A stretch of DNA of 64,000 nt from Brevibacillus migulae (GTDB taxonomy: Bacteria; Bacillota; Bacilli; Brevibacillales; Brevibacillaceae), in the NCBI RefSeq assembly GCF_004521915.1, contig NZ_SDKD01000012.1, forward strand, positions 97,792 through 161,791, given 5' to 3'. A program made the position numbers and the translations under genes. Within the stretch, counting starts at the first letter, position 1. Every line of letters starts with the position of its first letter. Shown here piece after piece: positions 51,590-59,987 of the stretch. Below the pieces are notes generated by a model. It was not told the origin of the DNA, did not search any database, and saw only the letters and a list, made by a program, of their open reading frames with translations.

Positions 51590-53836
51590 ATGAGACCCTT
51601 TTCGATTCGCTACATGCGGTTATTTCTCGTGGCTGCGATGCTATGCCTGTGTCTGCCAGCTGGGAAGCTTTTGGCCAAGCCAGCGGATCGGCAGGTCATT
51701 GTCCTGTTCATCAGCGGTTTTTCATTTACTGACCTGGCGAAGCTGAAAAACTATCCACATGTGGACAAATGGATATCCAAAAGCGCCATAGGGGCCATGA
51801 CGATTCGTCCGGCCGGGGCCCGGAATGAGGAAAACGCCTATTTGCTGCTGGGAAGCGGCGGGCAGGCTGTTTATACGGAAGCAAGCGGTACGGCTTACCA
51901 CGCGATGGAGCGTATGGAAAGTGGAGAAACGGCCGCGGAACGAATGCAACGCTATCGCGGCGATCCTGTCCGTCTATCGGAAGAGACACTGTTATTCCCG
52001 GGTATTTACCGTTTGCAGGTGGAGAATGAGAACAAGCCGTTTACGGCACGTATTGGTCTATTGGGCAATATGCTGTCTGCCAATGGCATGATCGCTGCTG
52101 TCTTTGGAAATTCGGACGCGGAGGGAAAAAAACATCGGCATGCCGCATTGTTTGCAATGGATGAGCGGGGCATCATCCCTGCTGGCGACCTTTCCTCCCG
52201 CACCTATCTGGCTGATCCCTCGTTTCCGGGCGGGCATCGCACCGATTACGCTTATCTGCTGGAGCGTATGACCCAAGAGCGGAGATCGGGAGTGCTGGTC
52301 GCAGAGGTGTCGGATCTAGCGAGGCTTTATCAGGCGCAAAGTCAGATGGATTCCGGGCATTTTCAGCGCCAGTACAATCAGGTTCTCACAGACCTGGATC
52401 AGTTTCTTGGGAATCTGCTGCAGACGCGAAAGGCCAATCAAATGGTGATCGTCACCTCGGCGTTGGTGAATGAAGCGGCAGTCAAGGAAAAATCATTGCT
52501 TACCCCCTTACTGCTCTGGCAAGAGGGAGGAGCGGGTACATGGCTGCAATCGGCTACGACCAGACAAGCAGGGGTAATTAGCGGCTTGGACTTACTGCCG
52601 ACCCTCTTGCATTGGCTTGCCGTACCTTTGCCTCAAGGGTTGCTCGGGCATCCGTTGACGAGCAGTCCTCGGCAAGCGGGAAATATCGAGGCATTGCTGA
52701 CCCATGTGCAAGAGATTGACCGGGTGTATGAGAATCGTTCCCCGATCATGTATACCTATGTCATGCTGCAGATTATCATTTTGGTCGCAGCCGCGCTGTT
52801 TTGGCTCTGGAAAAAAGACGAGCGGGGGAAAGCGGCGGAGAAGCTGAGGCGGGGCATCCGGCTTTCGCTCTTGTCGATGCTCTTTTACCCGTTATTGTTT
52901 TTGCTGGAGCCGCTGCTTTCTTGGTCGGTGCCTCCTCCTGTTATTTTGGGAGTCATCATCATGTTTGCGTTGGGCGGGGCATTGATCGTGGAGTCATGGC
53001 GGTTGCCGCGCATGCTGATGCTCGTGGCAGGAATGACGATCGGGGCAGTCCTTATTGATGGCTTTACGGGTGCGGAAGCGATGCAGCGCTCCTACCTTGG
53101 ATACGATCCAGTCATTGGAGCTCGTTTCTACGGCTTGGGCAATGAATACGAGGGTGTTGTCGTGGGGGCAACGATCCTGTTTGTTTCCGCGTTGTACCAG
53201 CTGCGCAAGCCGGTAGGATCGGTATTTTGCATGACCGCAGCAGTGATGCTTTTCGGGCTCGTCTTGGTCTATATGGGAGCACCGTCATTAGGGGCGAATG
53301 CGGGGGGATTTTTGGCGGCGACCGTTGGATTTGGTGTGGCCGGGTTTCGCTTGCAGGAGTGGCGAGTGGGAAAAAAAGGCCTCCTGCTGATCACAGGAGG
53401 CTTGTTAGCTGGGGTCGGTGCTCTGATCATCATCAACCTGAGCTCAAGCCAGCCGCTGACCCATGTTGGCCGTGTAGCCAATGACATGGTCCAGGGCAAC
53501 TGGGATGAGGTCATGAAAATCGTGGAACGAAAGCTGGAGATGAATTGGCGGTTGATCCGAATCTCTGGCTGGAGCAAGGTATTTGCGGTATCGCTGGTCG
53601 TGATCGGTCTGCTGAGCCTGCGTACCGATCGCTACCTGCGGAATCTCTCCGGGGAATACCCTTATCTGGTCAAAGGCTTTACCGGACTGATCGCCGGGTC
53701 GCTTGCCGGTTTGCTGCTGAACGACTCGGGAATCGTCACGGCAGCTACATCCATCATCTTTTTTGTGGTGCCCGCATTGTCTGCCGCGATCGGGGAACCG
53801 CTCGATCGGGAGTACAGCACGAATGACACCGTATGA
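51590..53836 (+). CDS. Large membrane protein with phosphatase-like extracellular domain
   Basis: A 748-residue protein. Residues 1-28 act as signal or first membrane segment. Residues ~30-370 form an extracytoplasmic domain distantly like the alkaline phosphatase/sulfatase superfamily (VIVLFISGFSFTDLAKLKNY, then TIRPAGARNEENAYLLLGSG), but the metal-binding Asp expected in VxxIDG is here Ser. Then at least nine membrane segments (~395-740), including the conserved loop RFYGLGNEYEGVVVGATILF. No named family, though similar proteins occur widely in Bacillales. ATG is four bases after AGGAGG. Function not known. Confidence 0.8.
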   Translation: MRPFSIRYMRLFLVAAMLCLCLPAGKLLAKPADRQVIVLFISGFSFTDLAKLKNYPHVDKWISKSAIGAMTIRPAGARNEENAYLLLGSGGQAVYTEASGTAYHAMERMESGETAAERMQRYRGDPVRLSEETLLFPGIYRLQVENENKPFTARIGLLGNMLSANGMIAAVFGNSDAEGKKHRHAALFAMDERGIIPAGDLSSRTYLADPSFPGGHRTDYAYLLERMTQERRSGVLVAEVSDLARLYQAQSQMDSGHFQRQYNQVLTDLDQFLGNLLQTRKANQMVIVTSALVNEAAVKEKSLLTPLLLWQEGGAGTWLQSATTRQAGVISGLDLLPTLLHWLAVPLPQGLLGHPLTSSPRQAGNIEALLTHVQEIDRVYENRSPIMYTYVMLQIIILVAAALFWLWKKDERGKAAEKLRRGIRLSLLSMLFYPLLFLLEPLLSWSVPPPVILGVIIMFALGGALIVESWRLPRMLMLVAGMTIGAVLIDGFTGAEAMQRSYLGYDPVIGARFYGLGNEYEGVVVGATILFVSALYQLRKPVGSVFCMTAAVMLFGLVLVYMGAPSLGANAGGFLAATVGFGVAGFRLQEWRVGKKGLLLITGGLLAGVGALIIINLSSSQPLTHVGRVANDMVQGNWDEVMKIVERKLEMNWRLIRISGWSKVFAVSLVVIGLLSLRTDRYLRNLSGEYPYLVKGFTGLIAGSLAGLLLNDSGIVTAATSIIFFVVPALSAAIGEPLDREYSTNDTV

Positions 53837-53882
53837 TGGTGGGGTGCATAGACCGAGCAGCCATCACGGAGGAGCGGGGATT

Positions 53883-55811
53883 TTACTCGCTCAATTCGCT
53901 CCATTCCTCGTAGAGCTTCTCGATTTCTTCCTTGGCCTGCTGGATGCTGTCGTTTCTTTCCTTCGCTTGCAAGTGATCCGTATATACCTCGGGAAGACAA
54001 AGCTCCTCTTCCCACTTGGCGATTCTTTCTTCCCGCTCGGCAATGGCTGCTTCGATTTCCTCCAGGCGGCGCTGGCGTTGACGCTCGCGCCGCTTCGCTT
54101 CCTTGTCCAGCTCATAGTTGGACTTGTCGGGAGCGGGAGCAGCAGTCCCTTTCCGTGCGGCGTTTTGCGCAGCCGCTTCGCTGGCCAACTGGGCCAGCTC
54201 TTCTTTTTTCTCCACGTAGTAGTCGTAGTTGCCGAGATAGCTGGTCACGCCGTTTGGCGATAGCTCCAGCACACGCGTCGCGATTTTGTTCAGGAAATAG
54301 CGGTCATGGGACACGAACAGGATCGTGCCGGGATAGTCAAACAAAGCGTTTTCCAGCACTTCTTTGCTGAACAAATCCAGGTGGTTGGTCGGCTCGTCCA
54401 GGATGAGGAAATTGGCTTCCTTGAGCATCAGCTTGGCCAGCGATACCCGGGCACGTTCCCCGCCGGAAAGCTCCCGGATCCTTTTTTGCACATCATCCCC
54501 GCTGAAGAGGAAATTGCCCAGCAAGGTGCGGACATCCTTTTCCTGCATGTGGGGGTAATCATCCCAAATTTCCGCCAGAACGGTTTTCGTTTCATTCAAT
54601 ACGCGATGTTCCTGATCGTAATAGCCAATCGTAACATTGCTTCCCAACTGAAAGGTGCCGTTGACGGCAGGAAGCTTCTCTACGATCGTTTTTAACAGCG
54701 TCGATTTCCCAATCCCATTGGGACCGACGAGCGCGATCCGCTCTTCCCGCTCTACCTCAAAGCTCAGGTGGCGGGAAAGGACGTGATCGGGATAACCGAC
54801 ACTCAGATCGTTTACCTTTAAGACGAGATTCCCGCTCATTTTCGCGATATCGAATGAGAAGTGGGCTGACTTCGTATGCATCATCGGCCGGTCCATCCGA
54901 TCGATCTTTTCCAATTGTTTGCGCCGGCTTTGCGCGCGTTTGGTCGTAGAAGCGCGGGCGATGTTGCGGGCGATGAAATCCTCCAGCTTGGCGATTTCCT
55001 CCTGCTGTTTCTCAAAGCGCTTCAATTCCTGCTCCAGCTTGGCCGCCTTCATATCCAGGAACTCGCTGTAGTTGCCCGGATAGCGGGTGGCGCGGGTACG
55101 CTCGATCTCATAGACGACCGTCACCAGCTTGTCCAGAAAGTAGCGGTCATGGGAGACCAGCAGAATGGCTCCGTCGTAGTTGACCAGATACGTTTCCAGC
55201 CAGGTCAATGTCTCGATGTCGAGATAGTTGGTCGGCTCGTCCAGCAGCAGGATGGAAGGAGCTTGCAAGAGCAGCTTGGCCAAGGCAAGCCGGGTTTTTT
55301 GTCCGCCGCTTAACGTCTTGATCGGTGTATTCACGTCCATATCGGAGAAGCGCAGGCCGTGCAGCACACCGCGGATATTCGCTTCATAGCTGTACCCGCC
55401 GCGTTCCTTGAAGCTCTCGGAGCGCCGCGAATAATCCTCTAATATTTGCTCATATCGCTTTGTGTCCGCGAGTACCTCGGGATCGCCCATCCGTTCCTCC
55501 AGCTTGCGCAGCTCCTGCTCTTCCGCCTGCAAATGGGTGAAGACCGAGAGCATCTCCTCGCGTATCGTCCGCTCCGATTCGAGACCGCTGTTTTGCGCCA
55601 GATAGCCCAGCGTCACCTCTTTGGGCTTGCGGATGGTGCCGCTGTCATAGCTGAGCTGTCCCGCCAATATCTTCATTAACGTAGATTTTCCGGCACCATT
55701 GACACCGACCAGTCCGATGCGTTCTCCTGTTTGTATTTGCAGGTTAATATCTTGTAAAATGATGTCGATACCATATGCCTTTTGAATTTGTTCCGCTTGA
55801 AGCAAGATCAT
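53883..55811 (-). CDS. ydiF: ABC-F family ATPase (YdiF type)
   Basis: Soluble translation-linked ATPase of 642 residues with two ABC domains. First domain: Walker A GVNGAGKST, signature LSGGQKTR, Walker B ILLLDEPTNYLD (residues ~36-190). A linker helix pair follows (~240-310), then the second domain with GPNGIGKST, LSGGERARVSLAKLMLKEAN and ILDEPTNHLD. A charged coiled-coil C-terminal extension (~525-642) fits the YdiF/Uup group. The start is the ATG after GAGGTGA; the longer frame has no site. Same gene and length as B. subtilis YdiF, which also lies after tsaD. No transmembrane part, so not a transporter. Confidence 0.93.
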   Translation of the reverse strand: MILLQAEQIQKAYGIDIILQDINLQIQTGERIGLVGVNGAGKSTLMKILAGQLSYDSGTIRKPKEVTLGYLAQNSGLESERTIREEMLSVFTHLQAEEQELRKLEERMGDPEVLADTKRYEQILEDYSRRSESFKERGGYSYEANIRGVLHGLRFSDMDVNTPIKTLSGGQKTRLALAKLLLQAPSILLLDEPTNYLDIETLTWLETYLVNYDGAILLVSHDRYFLDKLVTVVYEIERTRATRYPGNYSEFLDMKAAKLEQELKRFEKQQEEIAKLEDFIARNIARASTTKRAQSRRKQLEKIDRMDRPMMHTKSAHFSFDIAKMSGNLVLKVNDLSVGYPDHVLSRHLSFEVEREERIALVGPNGIGKSTLLKTIVEKLPAVNGTFQLGSNVTIGYYDQEHRVLNETKTVLAEIWDDYPHMQEKDVRTLLGNFLFSGDDVQKRIRELSGGERARVSLAKLMLKEANFLILDEPTNHLDLFSKEVLENALFDYPGTILFVSHDRYFLNKIATRVLELSPNGVTSYLGNYDYYVEKKEELAQLASEAAAQNAARKGTAAPAPDKSNYELDKEAKRRERQRQRRLEEIEAAIAEREERIAKWEEELCLPEVYTDHLQAKERNDSIQQAKEEIEKLYEEWSELSE

Positions 55812-55946
55812 GGTTTTCACCTCAAATATATTCACGTTCGTCTTGGAACGGTCGCCTTCCTTGTCATGGCTCTCATACAGTGTAGCGTATAGGAAAAGGC
55901 AGGGACAAGTGGAAACGGGTGCAAAAGGACAGAAAGAGGAAGCTGC

Positions 55947-56543
55947 ATGGGAGAAAAGGAAGCAAAACAGAATCTCCGACGCGAAGTCCTGGCTTTGCGT
56001 GCATCGCTGACACCTGAACAGAGAGCTTATCGCTCCGTGCAAGCAGCCGAACGATTGCTTGCGCTGTCAGCCTTGTCTGCATGCCAAACGATCATGGTGT
56101 TTCATCCCTTTCAAGATGAGATTGATACCCGGATCTTTTTGGAGGAAGCAAGGAAACGAGGCAAAGAACTGTGGCTTCCCCGTACAGAGGTGGCTGCACG
56201 CAAGCTCACGCCGTACGTTTATGACGGTGATGAACATCTGATTCCGGGTGTTTATGGAATCAGAGAGCCGGATCCTGAGCGGAGCCGCTTGGCCGACATT
56301 TCACGTTTGGACGCCATTGTAGTGCCAGGGGTGGCTTTTGACCGGACGGGCGGGCGTTTAGGCTACGGCGGCGGTTTCTATGATCGCTTCCTGGCGCAAT
56401 TGCCGCGAAAGCCTTTGCTGATTGGCTATGCGTTTTCCATCCAAGTTGTAGAGCAAGTGCCTCTGGAGGAACATGATTATTCACTCGATTATTTGGTTAC
56501 GGATGAAACGGTCTATGGGCCGTTTTCTGGCAAGAGTTTGTGA
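55947..56543 (+). CDS. 5-formyltetrahydrofolate cyclo-ligase
   Basis: Converts 5-formyl-THF to 5,10-methenyl-THF with ATP. 198 residues. KQNLRREVLALRASLTPEQR at the N-terminus, then FHPFQDEIDTRIFLEEARKRG, VPGVAFDRTGGRLGYGGGFYDRFLA (residues ~125-150), the family signature with the ATP-binding Gly-rich loop. Start at the ATG after AGAGGAAGC. It is divergent from ydiF with an overlap only of untranslated sequence. Confidence 0.93.
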   Translation: MGEKEAKQNLRREVLALRASLTPEQRAYRSVQAAERLLALSALSACQTIMVFHPFQDEIDTRIFLEEARKRGKELWLPRTEVAARKLTPYVYDGDEHLIPGVYGIREPDPERSRLADISRLDAIVVPGVAFDRTGGRLGYGGGFYDRFLAQLPRKPLLIGYAFSIQVVEQVPLEEHDYSLDYLVTDETVYGPFSGKSL

Positions 56544-56630
56544 CAGGTATAAAACAATTCGGTGTGGACTATCTACAGCAATAGGAAAAGAGTGTACTAT
56601 TAATCACATAGGCTAGGGGAGGAAAGCGTT

Positions 56631-57146
56631 ATGGATAATTGGAAGGTAGGCGTTATTTCGGCGAGTGATACCATTGCCAGCGGGAAACGTGAGGATGATC
56701 GCATTCCGGTCCTTCGTCAGATGGTGAACACATGGCTGAAGGTCGATGTGGCGATATATCGGGCGATTAGCGATGATATGGAGGACTTGAAGGAAAACAT
56801 GATCGAGCTGGTGGATCGTGAAAAATGCGACCTGCTGATCGTGACCGGGGGAACCGGACTGAGTCCGCGCGATGTAACGCCAGAAGTGACGAGCTGGGTG
56901 ATCGATCGACCTGTCCCAGGACTGGCGGAGGAAATGCGCCGCGCAGGCTTGCAGCAATCCCGCCGTGCTATGCTTACCCGAGCTGTAGCGGGGACCCGCG
57001 GCAATTCATTGATCATCAATCTCCCCGGCAATCCCAAAGGAGTCGAGATCTGTATGAATGCCATCGGGGACATGCTTTCCGATGCGCTCCATATTCTGCA
57101 GGGAACCGATCAAGTCAATGAGGATTGGGGCGGCCTCGGATGGTAA
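56631..57146 (+). CDS. Molybdopterin adenylyltransferase-type protein (MogA/MoaB family)
   Basis: A 171-residue MoCF_biosynth-domain protein. KVGVISASDTIASGKREDDR opens the fold; CDLLIVTGGTGLSPRDVTPE (residues ~65-84) is the MPT-binding signature, and TRGNSLIINLPGNPKGV the third block. It would adenylate molybdopterin before metal insertion. ATG follows GAGGAAAG. It overlaps the next gene, another MoCF protein, by seven bases. Confidence 0.93.
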   Translation: MDNWKVGVISASDTIASGKREDDRIPVLRQMVNTWLKVDVAIYRAISDDMEDLKENMIELVDREKCDLLIVTGGTGLSPRDVTPEVTSWVIDRPVPGLAEEMRRAGLQQSRRAMLTRAVAGTRGNSLIINLPGNPKGVEICMNAIGDMLSDALHILQGTDQVNEDWGGLGW

Positions 57147-58141
57147 ACAAACCAAAATTCAAGGAAGTGCCGGTGCGTGAAGCGGTAGGGTTGGTGCTTC
57201 CGCATGACATGACGCAGATTTTGCCCGGAGAATTCAAGGGACGCTTGTTCAAAAAAGGGCATGTCATCCGCGAAGAAGATATCGAGCCCTTGCTGTCGAT
57301 TGGCAAAGAACACATCTACATCATGGAGATGCCAGCAGGCCACATTCATGAGAACGATGCGGGGATTCGGATCGCCCAAGCCGTGGCTGGAGACTGCCTG
57401 ACGCTGACAGAGCCTTATGAAGGAAAGGTCAGCATGAAATCAACCGTCTTGGGGTTGGCCAAAATAAACCAAGACGCCATCCATACGATCAATGAGTTAG
57501 AGGGCATCGCGTTGGCAACACTGGAAAGTAACCAGGTGGTGAAGCCTGGGGATTCGGTTGCTGCTGCCCGCATCATCCCGTTGATTATGGAAGAGCAGCG
57601 CATTGAGCGTCTGGAGGAGATTGCCGCTGGCTATGCTCCGGGCATCGTCCATGTTGTACCTTTCGCCGCCAAAAAAGTCGGAGTCGTGACCACGGGCGGA
57701 GAGGTATTCTCCGGCCGGATCGAGGACAAGTTCGGTCCTGCGATAAGGGCAAAGGTGGAAGCGTTGGGTTCGACGGTTGTCGAGCAAAGGTTCGCACCGG
57801 ATGACAAGGAAAAGATCGAAGCCGAAATCCGTTATTTTGTGGACCAAGGTGTCGACTTGATCCTGGTGACCGGCGGTATGTCGGTGGATCCGGATGACCG
57901 GACGCCCGGAGCGATTGCAGGAGCAGGAGCGGAAGTTGTCCGCTACGGGACCCCCATGCTGCCAGGTTCCATGCTGATGGTGGCGTACATCGGCGATACC
58001 CCTGTACTGGGCCTACCAGGTGCGGTGATGCATGAACCCTTTACTTCCTTCGATGTATTCCTGCCCCGGATATTGGCGGGAGAACGGATTGAGGAGCGAG
58101 ACATGACCAGATTGGGATATGGCGGTCTGCGCAAGTGTTAG
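57140..58141 (+). CDS. MoCF-domain molybdopterin-binding protein (MoeA-like C-terminal part)
   Basis: A 333-residue protein. The N-terminal ~150 residues (VPVREAVGLVLPHDMTQI ... KGHVIREEDIEPLLSIGKEHIY) are a SAF/MoeA-N-like region, and residues ~175-320 form the MoCF domain: VGVVTTGGEVFSGRIEDKFG, DLILVTGGMSVDPDDRTPGAI, and LPGAVMHEPFTSFDVFLP. It is shorter than MoeA (~400) and of a type seen in Firmicutes and Clostridia. It overlaps the upstream gene (ATGGTAA). Start at the ATG rather than the TTG at 57125. It could insert molybdate or act as an accessory. No molybdoenzyme is in the window. Confidence 0.85.
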   Translation: MVNKPKFKEVPVREAVGLVLPHDMTQILPGEFKGRLFKKGHVIREEDIEPLLSIGKEHIYIMEMPAGHIHENDAGIRIAQAVAGDCLTLTEPYEGKVSMKSTVLGLAKINQDAIHTINELEGIALATLESNQVVKPGDSVAAARIIPLIMEEQRIERLEEIAAGYAPGIVHVVPFAAKKVGVVTTGGEVFSGRIEDKFGPAIRAKVEALGSTVVEQRFAPDDKEKIEAEIRYFVDQGVDLILVTGGMSVDPDDRTPGAIAGAGAEVVRYGTPMLPGSMLMVAYIGDTPVLGLPGAVMHEPFTSFDVFLPRILAGERIEERDMTRLGYGGLRKC

Positions 58142-58185
58142 ACAAGAATAAATAATGCCAACAAGAAGTTGAGGAGTGAGTAAGA

Positions 58186-58521
58186 ATGAGCGGAATTGGA
58201 ATACCCGGATTGATTTTAATCCTTGTAATTGCACTAGTATTATTTGGGCCCAAAAAACTGCCTGAGCTGGGCAGAGCGATTGGTCACACCTTGAAAGAAT
58301 TCAAACATGCGACACGCGGTTTGACCAAGGATGATGACGAAGACGAAGTGAAAGAAGCGCCGAAAAAGGTGGAAGTGCTGACAGAAAAGGATGCCTTCGA
58401 CCGTGAAAAAATTGAACGGGAAGTTCGCGAGCGCCTGGAACGTGAACGCATCGAAGCTGAAGTCAAGGCGAAACTGGAGCAAGAGCGCATTCAGGCCGAG
58501 AAAGAAAAGCAGCAGGCGTAG
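58186..58521 (+). CDS. tatA: Twin-arginine translocase TatA family subunit
   Basis: Pore-forming Tat subunit of 111 residues. The N-terminal [20 protein letters not shown] is the membrane segment with the FGP hinge, then the amphipathic helix [18 protein letters not shown]. The rest is a highly charged helix with repeated R-E-x-L-E-R and K-L-E-Q-E-R units (residues ~70-108), likely a coiled coil and longer than in most TatA proteins. ATG follows GAGGAG. tatC follows 20 bases later, as in B. subtilis tatAy-tatCy. Part of the same region as groES-groEL. Confidence 0.95.
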   Translation: MSGIGIPGLILILVIALVLFGPKKLPELGRAIGHTLKEFKHATRGLTKDDDEDEVKEAPKKVEVLTEKDAFDREKIEREVRERLERERIEAEVKAKLEQERIQAEKEKQQA

Positions 58522-58541
58522 ACAGACGGGCGGGTGTATTG

Positions 58542-59306
58542 ATGAGCGAGAGTCAAGAAATGACGTTGGTGGAGCACCTGGCAGAGTTGCGAAAACGGCT
58601 CATCTGGGTGATCATTGTCTTTATCCTGTCCATGGTAGCGGGACTCGTATATGCCGGGCAGGCGATTGAATATTTGAAGCAAAGCCCATTGGCCGGGGGA
58701 ATCCCGCTGAAATCGTTTCATCCATCCGATGTTTTAGGCATTTATATGCAGTTTTCGTTCGTTATCGGATTGATCGTGACTTTGCCGGTTGCCTTGTACC
58801 ACATATGGAGATTTGTCAGTCCGGGATTGCATGAACAGGAGCGAAAGGGAACACTCATGTTTATCCCGGCTGCCTTTTTCCTGTTTTTGCTGGGCCTTAG
58901 CTTCGGTTACTTTGTTGTGTTTCCGTTTGTGATGCAGTTTGTCACCAATATCGCGGGAACGATTCAGGTGGATCCAAACTACGGGATTTCCCAATATTTC
59001 AGTTTCATGTTCAATATGGTCATTCCGTTCGGTTTTTTGTTTGAGTTGCCGATTCTGGTCATGTTCCTGACCAGGCTGCGTATCTTGAATCCGATGCGCT
59101 TGGCCAAAATGCGGCGTTTTGCTTACTTTGGCTTGACGATTGTCGGGATCACGCTGACCCCTCCAGAAATCGTCAGCGATATCCTGGTGACGGTTCCGTT
59201 GCTGCTGTTGTATGAGATCAGCATTTGGCTCTCGCGCACGGTTTATCGCAAACAGCTGAAAGAAGAAGAGCGATGGAGACAAGAATACGAGAATCAGCAT
59301 GAATAG
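58542..59306 (+). CDS. tatC: Twin-arginine translocase subunit TatC
   Basis: Receptor for twin-arginine signal peptides; 254 residues, six hydrophobic segments. EMTLVEHLAELRKRLIWV at the N-terminus has the conserved Glu and Arg residues of the cytoplasmic receptor site. FVSPGLHEQERK (~95-106), FLFLLGLSFGYFVVFP, and FGFLFELPILVMFLTRL with the membrane Glu are typical. Start is ATG; the preceding TTG is also in frame. A terminator follows. Confidence 0.95.
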   Translation: MSESQEMTLVEHLAELRKRLIWVIIVFILSMVAGLVYAGQAIEYLKQSPLAGGIPLKSFHPSDVLGIYMQFSFVIGLIVTLPVALYHIWRFVSPGLHEQERKGTLMFIPAAFFLFLLGLSFGYFVVFPFVMQFVTNIAGTIQVDPNYGISQYFSFMFNMVIPFGFLFELPILVMFLTRLRILNPMRLAKMRRFAYFGLTIVGITLTPPEIVSDILVTVPLLLLYEISIWLSRTVYRKQLKEEERWRQEYENQHE

Positions 59307-59311
59307 CTGCG

Positions 59312-59344
59312 AGACTCTCACCGATCTGGTGAGGGTTTTTTTCT
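59312..59344 (+). terminator. Intrinsic terminator after tatC
   Basis: ACTCTCACC and GGTGAGGGT form the stem around GATCT, followed by seven T. Confidence 0.9.
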
Positions 59345-59425
59345 TTTTCACATAATGTGGCAAAGTTTGGACAGAATGAACGTATCGGAAGTGATTCGCA
59401 TCATTGGTCGGAAGGAGCGAGGCAA

Positions 59426-59833
59426 ATGTGGGCATTCCTGGCGGTTTGGTTGATGCTGTTTTCAAGTCAACCGCTTCCGCTCGAGCCGGTAGAGGTATTT
59501 GATACGGATAAAGAGCGCGTCGTGAGCACGTTTGAGAATTCCGAGAAATATCAGCAGGCAGCGAGGATGCTGCTTGCGAGCGTCACGGCAAGGGTATTGG
59601 AGCTGAATCCGCCTTTGACGCATGCATATATTGTCAAGATACCTGTGGTACCGCCCCAGCGACTGGAGGTGCCAGATGCCAAGATCAGGGAAGAAATTGT
59701 CCGGATGTTTGTCGTGATGCCCAAGCGTGGGGAGCGAAAGCCGTATCTGATCCTGCACACCAAAGATAATGCGACATTGGTCGTGGAGTTTGTGGAACCG
59801 GTCGAATCGCTGCGCAAGATGGTTCGCTTATAA
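59426..59833 (+). CDS. Secreted or membrane-anchored protein of unknown function
   Basis: A 135-residue protein. The first ~20 residues (WAFLAVWLMLFSSQPLPLEP) form a signal peptide or anchor. The remainder is hydrophilic and mixed alpha/beta, with VEVFDTDKERVVSTFENSEKY, then a block with KIPVVPPQRLEVPD, and DNATLVVEFVEPVESL at the end. No family recognised. Start at the ATG after GGAAGGAG; an upstream frame extension has no site. A strong terminator follows, so it is probably a single-gene unit. Confidence 0.7.
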   Translation: MWAFLAVWLMLFSSQPLPLEPVEVFDTDKERVVSTFENSEKYQQAARMLLASVTARVLELNPPLTHAYIVKIPVVPPQRLEVPDAKIREEIVRMFVVMPKRGERKPYLILHTKDNATLVVEFVEPVESLRKMVRL

Positions 59834-59885
59834 AGAAGCTCCGAAATGAGTATTCATTGGATAGAGGACTTGGTGACGGACATGC

Positions 59886-59926
59886 TGCTCGGCTCTCTGG
59901 TGATGGATGAGAGCCGGGCTTTTTTC
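59886..59926 (+). terminator. Intrinsic terminator after the 59426 gene
   Basis: GCTCGGCTCTC and GAGAGCCGGGC pair around a short loop and precede six T. Confidence 0.88.
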
Positions 59927-59935
59927 ATGGAACAA

Positions 59936-59968
59936 CAAAGGCTTCGCTAAAAAATGTAGCGGAGCCCT
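59936..59968 (-). terminator. Terminator of the CAP-domain gene
   Basis: GGCTTCGCTA and TAGCGGAGCC (one mismatch) pair around a 7-base loop; on the minus strand a T-rich stretch follows. It lies 20 bases past the stop codon. Confidence 0.7.
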
Positions 59969-59987
59969 TGTCACTGCCGTGTTTCCA

